Source: CAYYNP01 sp964472545 (lineage in GTDB: Bacteria > Planctomycetota > Planctomycetia > Pirellulales > Thermoguttaceae). Taken from it: a stretch of 11,410 nucleotides of DNA. Positions within the stretch are counted from its first letter, which is position 1. Each line of letters opens with the position of its first letter. Below, one piece after another: positions 1-6,744 of this stretch. A program made the position numbers and the translations under genes. The DNA lies in contig CAYYNP010000313.1 of NCBI GenBank assembly GCA_964472545.1, positions 1 through 11,410 of the forward strand, written 5' to 3'. The notes beneath the pieces are model-generated. The model was not told where the DNA came from, ran no database searches, and saw nothing but the letters and a program-made list of their open reading frames with translations.

Positions 1-751
1 CCGTGCAATAGGAGTCGCCGGTGTGCACGCCCATCGCGTCGACGTTTTCGATGAAACAGACGGTGATCATCTGATTCTTGGCGTCGCGGACGACCTCCAA
101 TTCGAGTTCCTCCCAGCCGAGCACCGACTCTTCGACGAGAATCTGACCGACGAGGCTGGCGGCCAGGCCGCGCGTGGCGACCGTGCGAAACTCCTCCATG
201 TTGTAGACCAAACCGCCGCCGGTTCCGCCCATCGTGTAGGCAGGCCGGATGACGCACGGCAGGCCGATCTCTTTGAGCGCCTCTTCGGCCTCCTCGTAGC
301 TGTTGGCGACCTTGTTCTCGGGCATTTCGATGCCGAGGCGATCCATGGTGTCTTTGAAGGCCTGGCGATCTTCGCCGCGTTTGATTGCGTCGACCTGCAC
401 GCCGATGACCTTCACGCCGTGCTCTTCCAGCACGCCCGCGTTGGCCAATTCCGAGGAGAGGTTCAACCCCGACTGGCCACCGAGGTTCGGCAACAACGCG
501 TCGGGCTTCTCCCGCTCGACGATCTCGGTCATCACGGCCAGGTTGAGCGCCTCGACGTAAGTCACGTCGGCCGTGCCCGGGTCGGTCATGATCGTGGCCG
601 GGTTGGAGTTGACCAACACGATCTTGTAGCCCAGTCCCCGCAGGGCCTTACAGGCCTGGGTGCCGGAGTAGTCGAACTCGCAGGCCTGGCCGATCACGAT
701 CGGGCCGGAACCGATAATCATCACCTTGTCGATGTCGTCACGCTTTGGCAC
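1..751 (-). CDS. carB: Carbamoyl-phosphate synthase large subunit, N-terminal part (runs off the left edge)
   Basis: CarB makes carbamoyl phosphate from bicarbonate, ATP and glutamine-derived ammonia for pyrimidine and arginine synthesis, in complex with CarA. The 250 codons seen, of about 1,070-1,090 usual, cover the pre-ATP-grasp domain and the start of the first ATP-grasp domain (carboxyphosphate-forming half). Visible family motifs are MIIGSGPIVIGQACEFDYSG near residues 11-30, LVNSNPATIMTDP near 46-58, LPNLGGQSGLN near 86-96, RPAYTMGGTGGG near 165-176, and IENVDAMGVHTGDS close to the window edge. The start is GTG at 751-749: the protein begins MPKRDDIDKVMI, as CarB proteins do, and a good Shine-Dalgarno lies 9 nt upstream. 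No carA is present in the window. carB follows the diaphorase operon on the same strand after about 440 bp containing a REPIN-like repeat and hairpins, so it probably has its own promoter. Confidence 0.97.
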   Translation of the reverse strand, partial: MPKRDDIDKVMIIGSGPIVIGQACEFDYSGTQACKALRGLGYKIVLVNSNPATIMTDPGTADVTYVEALNLAVMTEIVEREKPDALLPNLGGQSGLNLSSELANAGVLEEHGVKVIGVQVDAIKRGEDRQAFKDTMDRLGIEMPENKVANSYEEAEEALKEIGLPCVIRPAYTMGGTGGGLVYNMEEFRTVATRGLAASLVGQILVEESVLGWEELELEVVRDAKNQMITVCFIENVDAMGVHTGDSYCT

Positions 752-760
752 GGCGGATAG

Positions 761-766
761 CTCCTG
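761..766 (-). promoter_or_regulatory. Ribosome binding site of carB
   Basis: On the minus strand the sequence reads CAGGAG, then 9 nt, then GTG at 751. It decides the GTG start, since the next in-frame ATG (codon 11) lies inside the conserved nucleotide-binding motif and has no such site. Confidence 0.75.
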
Positions 767-976
767 TGAATGGTTGGTAAGGGCAAGGCCCTCGCGCAGT
801 AGAGGCCAAATACTTCGTTAGAGGTGGGATTGCCGGCTCACAGATGCCGATTCCGTGGGTGTGCAGCAGACAAAACGCCTCCAGACGGCGGTGCACAACC
901 CTTCCTTGGAGGGCAAACCTAGAGCCCCCGTCTTGAATCGGCCAGAGGAACGCCGCTGGTGGCCGTTTCATAAGTA

Positions 977-1015
977 GGGCGACACCGAGTATTAGCAAAG
1001 CTAACAAAGTCGCCC
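977..1015 (-). other. Hairpin in the leader upstream of carB
   Basis: The outer arms GGGCGAC (977-983) and GTCGCCC (1009-1015) pair perfectly. Inside them TTAGC (992-996) and GCTAA (1000-1004) pair around an AAA loop. The hairpin lies about 230 bp upstream of the carB start and 71 bp beyond the REPIN-like repeat. There is no U-run after either arm, so it is not a convincing intrinsic terminator. It may be a leader structure or a repeat remnant. The rest of 767-1085 holds no gene I can support: the short ORFs there have no recognisable features or start signals. Confidence 0.4.
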
Positions 1016-1085
1016 CCGGATGTGAAGCGGGGCGGCCGGCGATTGAGGCGACACCTGCCGTCTAGTGCTCTGTCAATCCAAGATC

Positions 1086-1167
1086 TTCGGGTGCCACGTC
1101 CACGCTTGCGTGGACATGTTGGTCGAGTTTTCGGCATGCCCACGCAAGCGTGGGCATGGCACCCGAA
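1086..1167. repeat. REPIN-like nested inverted repeat, element 1
   Basis: Two inverted arms of 33 bp (1086-1118 and 1135-1167) match at 30 of 33 positions around a 16-bp spacer. Each arm is itself a hairpin. The left arm contains GTCCACGC-TT-GCGTGGAC. The right arm contains a perfect palindrome of CATGCCCACGC-AA-GCGTGGGCATG. Two of the three arm differences are a paired T-A to C-G change that preserves the stem within each arm. This is the organisation of a REP doublet (REPIN), a short non-autonomous element mobilised by RAYT transposases in other bacteria. It lies 26 bp beyond the stop codon of the HoxU-like gene, a typical 3'-end position where such hairpins can also affect mRNA ends. Confidence 0.8.
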
Positions 1168-1193
1168 CCCCTAATCTAATGCTTGCCAGAACG

Positions 1194-1883
1194 CTAAACC
1201 GTGGCACGCGTGCACCCGAACCCTTTGCCGAGGTTGCACTGCACGCAGGTGTCCGGAAAGTCCTCGTTCATCGACGTCTGCGACTCGCATTGCCCGCAGA
1301 AGTACTCCTCGCCCTTCTTCATCGGACCTCCACAGGGGCTGATCGTCATCGGGCAGAGGTCGATGCAGCTCAGGCACATTTTGCAGGAGGCGGGCCGCTT
1401 GCCGAAGGGGAAATCGACGCGCCGCTGTTTGCCGCGGCCGACGAAGCCAATCGCCTTGGCCTGCCACATCTCGCCACAGACCCGCACGCAACGGCCACAG
1501 AGCACGCAGTCGTTGCTGCGCATCGGATACCGCACGTCTTTCACGCCGCAGCGGACGGCCAGGCATTGGATCGCTTTGGAGTCGGGCGCTTCGGCCACCA
1601 GCATCTCGGCGACGTTGCGGCGCAAGCGGAGGATCTTGTCGGAGGTGGTGCGAATGACCATCCCCTCTTTCACCTCCAGCGTACACGAGGTGGTCACCTT
1701 CGCCCGGCCGTTCTTGACCACCTCGACGATGCACAGCCGGCACGCCCCCAGGCCGCTAAAGTTGGGCATGTGGCAGAGATGGGGAATGCAGGTGCCGTAC
1801 GCCAGCGCCGTGTCGAGCACCGTGCTGGTGTTGGCCGCCAACACCTTGGCCCCGTCCAACGAGATCTTCACGTACTCTTGCAT
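1194..1883 (-). CDS. HoxU-like iron-sulfur subunit (2Fe-2S plus 2x4Fe-4S)
   Basis: This 229-aa protein resembles the electron-transfer N-terminus of NuoG and HoxU-type subunits. Residues 1-80 form a [2Fe-2S] ferredoxin domain with ligands C37, C48, C51 and C67. Two [4Fe-4S] motifs follow: C126-x2-C-x2-C-x3-C136 and C167-x2-C-x2-C-x3-C177. The usual HxxxCxxCxxxxxC cluster motif between them and the [2Fe-2S] domain is not intact: at residues 96-113 the expected His is replaced and only C107 and C112 remain. The tail is Cys-rich (C184, C196, C199, C213, C216, C224), with two CxxC pairs that suggest a zinc ribbon or another cluster. There are no membrane segments, so it is cytosolic. The start is ATG at 1883 with AAGGAG 6 nt upstream, 10 nt after the flavoprotein stop. 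It probably carries electrons between the flavoprotein and an unseen partner. PGAP-style names would be (2Fe-2S)-binding protein or NuoG/HoxU-like. Confidence 0.88.
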   Translation of the reverse strand: MQEYVKISLDGAKVLAANTSTVLDTALAYGTCIPHLCHMPNFSGLGACRLCIVEVVKNGRAKVTTSCTLEVKEGMVIRTTSDKILRLRRNVAEMLVAEAPDSKAIQCLAVRCGVKDVRYPMRSNDCVLCGRCVRVCGEMWQAKAIGFVGRGKQRRVDFPFGKRPASCKMCLSCIDLCPMTISPCGGPMKKGEEYFCGQCESQTSMNEDFPDTCVQCNLGKGFGCTRATV

Positions 1884-1893
1884 GGTGTTCTCC

Positions 1894-3750
1894 TTAGGCT
1901 ACCAGGACGGCGTCGGACTTGCAGCTATCGCGACAGATGCCGCAGCGGGTGCAGAGGTCCTGGTTGATGACGTGGGGCTTCTTCTTCCGACCGGTAACGG
2001 CCCCGTGCGGACAGATCTTCACGCACCTACCACAGCCGTCGCATGTGTCCTTGTTGATGCTGTAGGTGATCAGGGCGCGGCAAACGCCGGCCGGGCATTG
2101 CCCCTGATGGATGTGGGCTTCGTACTCCTTGCGGAAGTACTTCAACGTGGAGAGGACCGGATTCGGCGCCGTTTTGCCCAGGGCACACAACGAGGCCTCG
2201 CCTACCGTCTCGCAAAGATCCTCGAGCAAGTCGAGTTGTTCGGCCCGTCCGCGTCCTTCGGTGACGTCGGTGATGATCTCGAGCATCCGATCGATGCCGA
2301 TGCGGCAGGGCACACACTTGCCGCAGGATTCATCCTGCAAGAACTTCAGGAAGTATTTGGCCACGTCGACCATGCACGTCTGCTGGTCCATCACGACCAT
2401 GCCGCCGGAGCCGACCATCGATCCGGCCCGGTTCAGCGTGTCGAAGTCGACCCGCAGATCGAACTTGCTCACCGGCAAACACCCGCCCGAAGGGCCGCCG
2501 GTTTGCACGGCCTTGACCTTGCCGCCGCCGGGGGCTCCGCCGCCGATGTCGAAGACGATCGTCCGCAACGAGGTGCCCATGGGGATTTCGACCAGCCCGG
2601 TGTTTCTCACTCGGCCGGTCAGGGCAAAGACCTTGGTGCCGGTGCTGTCCTCGGTTCCCTTGGCGGCGAACCAATCGGCCCCGTGGTTGATGATGCCCGG
2701 CACGTTGGCCCAGGTTTCGACGTTGTTGAGGTTCGAGGGGCGATTCCAAAGGCCTTGCTCGACGGTGTGAATGTCCTTCGGCGACGGCTCGCCGACTTTG
2801 CCTTCCAGCGACGTCATCAACGCGGTCGACTCGCCGCAGACGAAGGCCCCGGCGCCGCGTGCGATCTGTACGTCGAAGGAAAACCCGGAACTGAGGATAT
2901 TCTCGCCCAACAGCCCGTACTCGCGCGCCTGATCGACGGCGACGTGTACGTGATCGACAGCCAGGGGGTATTCGTTGCGGACGTAAACGTAGCCTTCGCC
3001 GGCCCCGATGGCAAAGGCGCCGATGAGCATGCCCTCGAGTATGGCGTGCGGGTTGCCCTCGAGGATACTGCGATCCATGTAGGCCCCGGGATCGCCCTCG
3101 TCGGCGTTGCAGATGACGTATTTTCCTTCGCCGTTGGTGGCCGCCCGACAGGTCTCCCACTTCTTCCCGGTGGGGAAGCCGCCACCGCCGCGTCCTCGCA
3201 GTCCGGAGGCCTTGACCTCTTCGATCACGCCTACCGGGTCGGCCCGATCGAGCACTTTGGCCAGGGCGACGTAGCCGCCGTTGGCGATGTAGTCGTCGAT
3301 CGACTTGGGGTCGATCTGCTTGTTCTGCCCCAACAGCACCTGTTCCTGGGCCGCGTAGAAGGGGATCTGGTCCTCGCTGCGCATCCGTTCGCCGGAGACG
3401 GGATCGACATAGAGCAACTCCTCGACGAGTTCTCCCTCGCCGATCGTGCGGGAGACGATCTCCTCGGCGTCCTCGGGTTTCACGCGGCAGTAGAAGACCT
3501 TGCCGGGTTCGATCACCATCAGCGGCCCCTGTTCGCAGAAGCCGTGGCAGCCGGTCACCCGGACCTTGACCTCGTCGGCGAAACCCTGCCGCTCGAGTTC
3601 CGCCTCGACGGCGTCGACCACGGCCAGGCATCCCGAGGCCTGGCAGCCGGTGCCGCCACACATGGTAATGCACTTGGTGGTCTCCTGCCGCAACGTGAGC
3701 AGCGCTCCACGCAGGGCAGCCAGTTCGCTTGCAGTACTGAGCTTATGCAT
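1894..3750 (-). CDS. nuoF: NuoF/HydB-type NAD(P)H-binding flavoprotein with fused ferredoxin domains
   Basis: The 618-aa protein has the three-part layout of HydB from electron-bifurcating hydrogenases (about 626 aa) and of HndC. Residues 1-100 form a thioredoxin-like [2Fe-2S] domain (C31-x4-C36, C68-x3-C72). The NuoF core has the FMN/NADH-binding GLRGRGGGGFPTG (183-195), NADEGDPGAY (215-224), GAGAFVCGES (299-308), and the [4Fe-4S] ligands C476, C479, C482 and C522. A CPAGVC element (552-557) leads to two C-terminal [4Fe-4S] motifs (C570-C580 and C600-C610). It should oxidise or reduce NAD(P)H on FMN and pass electrons along clusters. The symbol marks family only: with its extra domains it is not a complex I subunit. 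A longer reading from 3792 is open, but the ATG at 3750 has AGGAGG 9 nt upstream and overlaps the previous stop by 8 bp, a sign of translational coupling. The catalytic partner is unknown. Confidence 0.95.
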   Translation of the reverse strand: MHKLSTASELAALRGALLTLRQETTKCITMCGGTGCQASGCLAVVDAVEAELERQGFADEVKVRVTGCHGFCEQGPLMVIEPGKVFYCRVKPEDAEEIVSRTIGEGELVEELLYVDPVSGERMRSEDQIPFYAAQEQVLLGQNKQIDPKSIDDYIANGGYVALAKVLDRADPVGVIEEVKASGLRGRGGGGFPTGKKWETCRAATNGEGKYVICNADEGDPGAYMDRSILEGNPHAILEGMLIGAFAIGAGEGYVYVRNEYPLAVDHVHVAVDQAREYGLLGENILSSGFSFDVQIARGAGAFVCGESTALMTSLEGKVGEPSPKDIHTVEQGLWNRPSNLNNVETWANVPGIINHGADWFAAKGTEDSTGTKVFALTGRVRNTGLVEIPMGTSLRTIVFDIGGGAPGGGKVKAVQTGGPSGGCLPVSKFDLRVDFDTLNRAGSMVGSGGMVVMDQQTCMVDVAKYFLKFLQDESCGKCVPCRIGIDRMLEIITDVTEGRGRAEQLDLLEDLCETVGEASLCALGKTAPNPVLSTLKYFRKEYEAHIHQGQCPAGVCRALITYSINKDTCDGCGRCVKICPHGAVTGRKKKPHVINQDLCTRCGICRDSCKSDAVLVA

Positions 3751-4234
3751 CGGCGGGGACCTCCTGCTCGGCTTTTCGGATCTTCCGCACAAGCCGACGA
3801 AGCTTGCCGGGAGTCATGTGATGATGGTAAACCCCGTCGAGCACGACGACCGGCCCCAGGGCACAGGCCCCCAGGCAATTCACCGACTCGACGGTAAACA
3901 GTTTGTCTTCGGTCGTTTCGCCGGGCTCGACGCCCAATTGACCGGCGACCTCGTCGAGCATGCGAATGGCGCCGCGTACGTGGCAGGCGGTGCCCATGCA
4001 GACGGTGATCACGTGCTTGCCGCGCGGCTCGAGGCTGAAGGCCTTGTAGAAGTTGGCCACGCGATAGACTTCGATCAGCGGCACGGCGAGGCGCTGAGAG
4101 ATGGCCGACATCGCTTCTTCGGAGATGAAGCCTTCGGCTTCCTGAACGTCCTGCAACACCTCGACCAGAAACCTCGGCTCGCGTGGCCGGGCCTCCAGGA
4201 TGCTTTGAAGGTCGCGTTGGGCAGTGGTGATCAT
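3743..4234 (-). CDS. nuoE: NuoE/HydC-type thioredoxin-like [2Fe-2S] subunit
   Basis: The 163-aa protein matches NuoE, HndA and HydC (about 160-170 aa). Residues 1-70 are the helical N-terminal domain (VLQDVQEAEGFIS, VYRVANFYKAFS), and 71-155 are the thioredoxin-like [2Fe-2S] fold with ligands C79-x4-C84 and C120-x3-C124 (CMGTAC, NCLGAC). It normally docks on the NuoF-type flavoprotein and takes part in NAD(P)H electron transfer in the cytosol. It is the first gene of the leftward operon; its stop overlaps the flavoprotein start by 8 bp. The ATG at 4234 has AGGAG 9 nt upstream. It reads away from the kinase gene, across a region of about 650 bp. The symbol marks family only, since no other complex I genes are here. 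Confidence 0.95.
   Translation of the reverse strand: MITTAQRDLQSILEARPREPRFLVEVLQDVQEAEGFISEEAMSAISQRLAVPLIEVYRVANFYKAFSLEPRGKHVITVCMGTACHVRGAIRMLDEVAGQLGVEPGETTEDKLFTVESVNCLGACALGPVVVLDGVYHHHMTPGKLRRLVRKIRKAEQEVPADA
3760..3765 (-). promoter_or_regulatory. Ribosome binding site that fixes the flavoprotein start at 3750
   Basis: The minus strand reads AGGAGG, then 9 nt, then ATG at 3750. It lies inside the last codons of the NuoE-like gene. The longer alternative start at 3792 would add 14 residues unlike any family N-terminus. Confidence 0.7.
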
Positions 4235-4567
4235 TATGCGGCTCTCCTGTTTCTAGAGCGGCCCCGTCACACGTTCATCATCGTCGAGAAGACCACCCTG
4301 CGCAAATCCCGGAAACCACGCCCGGCGGGTCGGGAGAAGCGCGCCGCAGGTGTCGGGAAAGATGCGTCAGACCGCTTGCGTAAACGACCGCCTGGCCCGG
4401 CGCGAAAACGCCGCACGACGCATCACGGAGGCCTCGCCTCGCGCATCACGGAAAGCCCGGCAGGCAGATCGGGACATCGCGTACAGCCGCATAGTGATTC
4501 TCACTACCCCACCCCCTCGTTGTACGACTTGACGCCGCCGGCTTACCGCGTTTTCCGGCAAGGGTGG
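4235..4567. other. Left half of the divergent intergenic region, no gene seen
   Basis: This stretch lies upstream of the leftward diaphorase operon. It must carry that operon's promoter, but I see no clear -35/-10 pair. Small ORFs cross it on both strands, without start signals or recognisable protein features. Confidence 0.5.
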
Positions 4568-4623
4568 CTGGGGCAAAGCGCAGCGGTGCCCCAGGCGTCG
4601 GCTACTGGGCACCGCTGCGCTTT
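4568..4623. repeat. Inverted repeat interrupted by the assembly gap
   Basis: An arm at 4575-4594 (AAAGCGCAGCGG then TGCCCCAG) pairs with 4605-4623 (CTGGGCACCGC then TGCGCTTT) with one bulged base. An overlapping hairpin, CTGGGGC at 4568-4574 with GCCCCAG at 4588-4594, competes with it. The right arm stops at the N run, so the element is incomplete. It has the nested style of the other two repeats in this window. Confidence 0.7.
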
Positions 4624-4633
4624 NNNNNNNNNN
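4624..4633. other. Assembly gap (10 N) followed by a C-rich run
   Basis: Ten N are followed by ten C (4634-4643), then more C-rich sequence. True length and content are unknown. The gap sits at the end of a hairpin arm, where assembly often fails. Confidence 0.95.
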
Positions 4634-4744
4634 CCCCCCCCCGGCCCCCAGACCCCAGTCGACAAAATCGTCTACACCTGGCCGTCGGGTTTTGATATGC
4701 TCAACGAGGCGGTTTACCCGATGCACGTGTGCCGCCGGTCTTAT

Positions 4745-4825
4745 CGTTTAGCAGCCGCCGGCACGGCGGCTTCCGAGGGATAGCGTGTCACGACGTCAAG
4801 CCGCCGTGCCGGCGGCTGCTAAACG
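4745..4825. repeat. REPIN-like nested inverted repeat, element 2
   Basis: Two perfectly inverted 28-bp arms (4745-4772 and 4798-4825) flank a 25-bp spacer. Each arm is itself a hairpin: GCCGCCG-GCA-CGGCGGC at 4754-4770, and GCCGCCG-TGC-CGGCGGC at 4800-4816. The sequence differs from the element at 1086-1167 but the architecture is the same. It ends 59 bp before the histidine kinase start, so it lies in or next to that gene's promoter or 5' leader. Confidence 0.85.
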
Positions 4826-4884
4826 ACCGAGTGTCGTAATGATGACGTAGCCCGTTCGTTCGATTCCAACGCGAGCCTGCGATC

Positions 4885-6744
4885 ATGCCCGAGGCGTCCC
4901 GATCCGCCGAGCCGCACCTGGCGACGGACGAGATTCGCGATGAGGCCGTGTTTCGCAGATTGGTCGAAGCGATTCGCTGCATGATCGTGATCCTGCGGGC
5001 CGACGGCACGATCGCCTATTTCAACAGCTTCGCCGAAGAGTTGACCGGATACGCCGCCGCCGAAGTGCTGGGCAGCAACTACTTCGAGTTGTTCTTGCCG
5101 GAGAGCGTCCGCCGAGACGTGGCAGAACACTTCCGCCGGGCGCTTAGCGGCACGTCGGAGGTCGACGTCGAACATCCCGTGTTGGCCAAGGGCGCCCCGA
5201 TTCGCTGGGTCGTCTGTTCGCTGCGATCGCTGGTCGACTACCAGGGCCGGCCCGCCGTGATGCTGACCAACCAGGATATTACGGTCCGCAAACACGCCGA
5301 GGAAACGCTCCGCCAACGCACGCACGACCTGGGCGAACGCGTCAAAGAACTCAACTGCCTGTTCGGGCTGTCGAAGCTCGTCGAGGAGCCGGGCATCGAT
5401 CTGGACGGCATCCTGCGAGGGCTGGTCGATATTCTGCCGCCGAGTTGGCAGTATCCCGAGCAGACGTGTGCGCGGGTCGTCTTCCGGCAGAAGGAGTTTC
5501 GCACGTACGATTTCCGCGAGACCCGATGGCGGCAGGCGGCCGCGATCTCGGTCTACGGTGAGCCGGCCGGCACCATCGAGGTCTACTATTTGCAGCAGAT
5601 GCCCGAGGCCTACGAAGGGCCGTTTCTGGCCGAAGAGCGCCGGCTGCTGGATGCGCTGGCCGAGCAGCTCGGGCGGATCGCCGAGCGGATCAACGCAGAA
5701 GAGAGCCTGCGGCGCGAACGCGACTTCGCCGAAAGCCTGATCGAAACGGCCCCGGCGATCGTGCTCGTGCTCGACGCCGCCGGCCGCATTCTCCGCATCA
5801 ATCCGTACATGGAGGGCATCTCCGGTTATCGCCTGGCCGAGGTCAAAGGCAAAGATTGGTTCAGCACCTTTCTGCCGCCGCGCGACCGCCAGCGTATGCA
5901 CGTACGGTTCCTCGATGCGGTTGGCCGAACGCCCCGGCGAGGCGACGTGGGGCCGATCGTCACCAAGCACGGCTGCCAGCGTGAAATCGAGTGGTACGAC
6001 AAGCGGCTCGAGGACGCCGGAGGGAAGCTGATCGGGCTGTTAGCCATCGGACAAGACGTGACCGAACGCCGCACGCTCGAGAAGGAAATATCTGAAATCA
6101 GTACTCGGGAACAGCAGCGCATCGGCCAAGAACTCCACGACGGCATCGGCCAGGAACTCACCGGGCTGGGCTACCTGGCCGAGACACTCTTCTGCGACCT
6201 GCAGCAACGCCGCGCCGCGGAAACCGAAATCGCCAACGAACTGGCTGACGGCTTGCAGCGCACGTTGGAACAAGCCCGCACAATCACCGAGGGCCTGGTG
6301 CCGGTCGAGATCGACGCCGACGGCCTGACCTCGGCCTTGCGCCAATTGGCCACGGCCACGGCTCGGCGGCGGGGCGTGGCGTGCGAGTTTCTCTGCCGCC
6401 AACCGGCCTCGGTCGGCGATACGGCCACGGCCACACAGGTCTTCCGCATCGTGCAGGAGGCGATCAACAACGCCGCCAAGCACGCCCGGGCAGACACGAT
6501 CACGTTGGAGGTCAAGACCGACGATGGCCAGACGATCTTCGAGGTCCGCGACGACGGCGTGGGGATTCCCGCCGACCGCGGGCCGAGCCGCGGCATGGGA
6601 TTGCGGATCATGCACCATCGGGCCGGTGTGATCGGTGCCACCTTGAGCGTCCGTCCGGCCGGCGAACGGGGCACGTGTGTGAGGTGCCTACTGCCTCGAG
6701 ACGACGAGGAGCACATAGATGCTGAACGAGACCCGGACGATTAG
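4885..6744 (+). CDS. Cytosolic PAS-GAF-PAS sensor histidine kinase (HisKA_3/NarX type)
   Basis: This 619-aa kinase has no membrane segment or signal peptide, so it senses something inside the cell. PAS 1 spans about residues 20-140 (ILRADGTIAYFNSFAEELTG, then NQDITVRK at its end). A GAF-like region spans about 150-270 (LNCLFGLSKLVEEPGIDLD). PAS 2 spans about 278-398 and also ends in a QDVTERR motif. The HisKA_3 dimerisation domain has the phospho-acceptor H418 in QQRIGQELHDGIGQE. The HATPase domain has the N-box VQEAINNAAKHA (523-534), G1 DDGVGIP (556-562) and G2 GMGL (570-573). No haem- or flavin-binding residues can be assigned by eye, so the ligand is unknown. The gene overlaps the response regulator by 26 bp and they surely form one operon. 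No strong Shine-Dalgarno precedes the ATG at 4885. Confidence 0.95.
   Translation: MPEASRSAEPHLATDEIRDEAVFRRLVEAIRCMIVILRADGTIAYFNSFAEELTGYAAAEVLGSNYFELFLPESVRRDVAEHFRRALSGTSEVDVEHPVLAKGAPIRWVVCSLRSLVDYQGRPAVMLTNQDITVRKHAEETLRQRTHDLGERVKELNCLFGLSKLVEEPGIDLDGILRGLVDILPPSWQYPEQTCARVVFRQKEFRTYDFRETRWRQAAAISVYGEPAGTIEVYYLQQMPEAYEGPFLAEERRLLDALAEQLGRIAERINAEESLRRERDFAESLIETAPAIVLVLDAAGRILRINPYMEGISGYRLAEVKGKDWFSTFLPPRDRQRMHVRFLDAVGRTPRRGDVGPIVTKHGCQREIEWYDKRLEDAGGKLIGLLAIGQDVTERRTLEKEISEISTREQQRIGQELHDGIGQELTGLGYLAETLFCDLQQRRAAETEIANELADGLQRTLEQARTITEGLVPVEIDADGLTSALRQLATATARRRGVACEFLCRQPASVGDTATATQVFRIVQEAINNAAKHARADTITLEVKTDDGQTIFEVRDDGVGIPADRGPSRGMGLRIMHHRAGVIGATLSVRPAGERGTCVRCLLPRDDEEHIDAERDPDD

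Noticed and set aside
23..760. Long plus-strand ORF opposite carB
   Set aside because: It is an antisense shadow: the complementary strand encodes an unmistakable CarB N-terminus.
738..1007. 89-aa minus-strand ORF with a hydrophobic start, overlapping the carB start
   Set aside because: It has no Shine-Dalgarno, overlaps the start of carB in another frame, and its text matches nothing; the region is better read as the carB leader.
1086..1167. CRISPR array or rho-independent terminator
   Set aside because: There are only two inverted half-copies, no direct repeats with spacers, and no T-run after the stem.
3751..3792. N-terminal extension of the NuoF-like protein from 3792
   Set aside because: It would overlap the NuoE-like gene by 50 bp and adds unconserved residues, while the ATG at 3750 has a strong Shine-Dalgarno.
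1201..3897. 898-codon plus-strand ORF
   Set aside because: It is antisense to the HoxU-like and NuoF-like genes and to the end of the NuoE-like gene, a common effect of high GC at third positions. It has no family features.
4819..5970. Minus-strand ORFs opposite the kinase gene
   Set aside because: They are antisense shadows of a clearly recognisable PAS histidine kinase.
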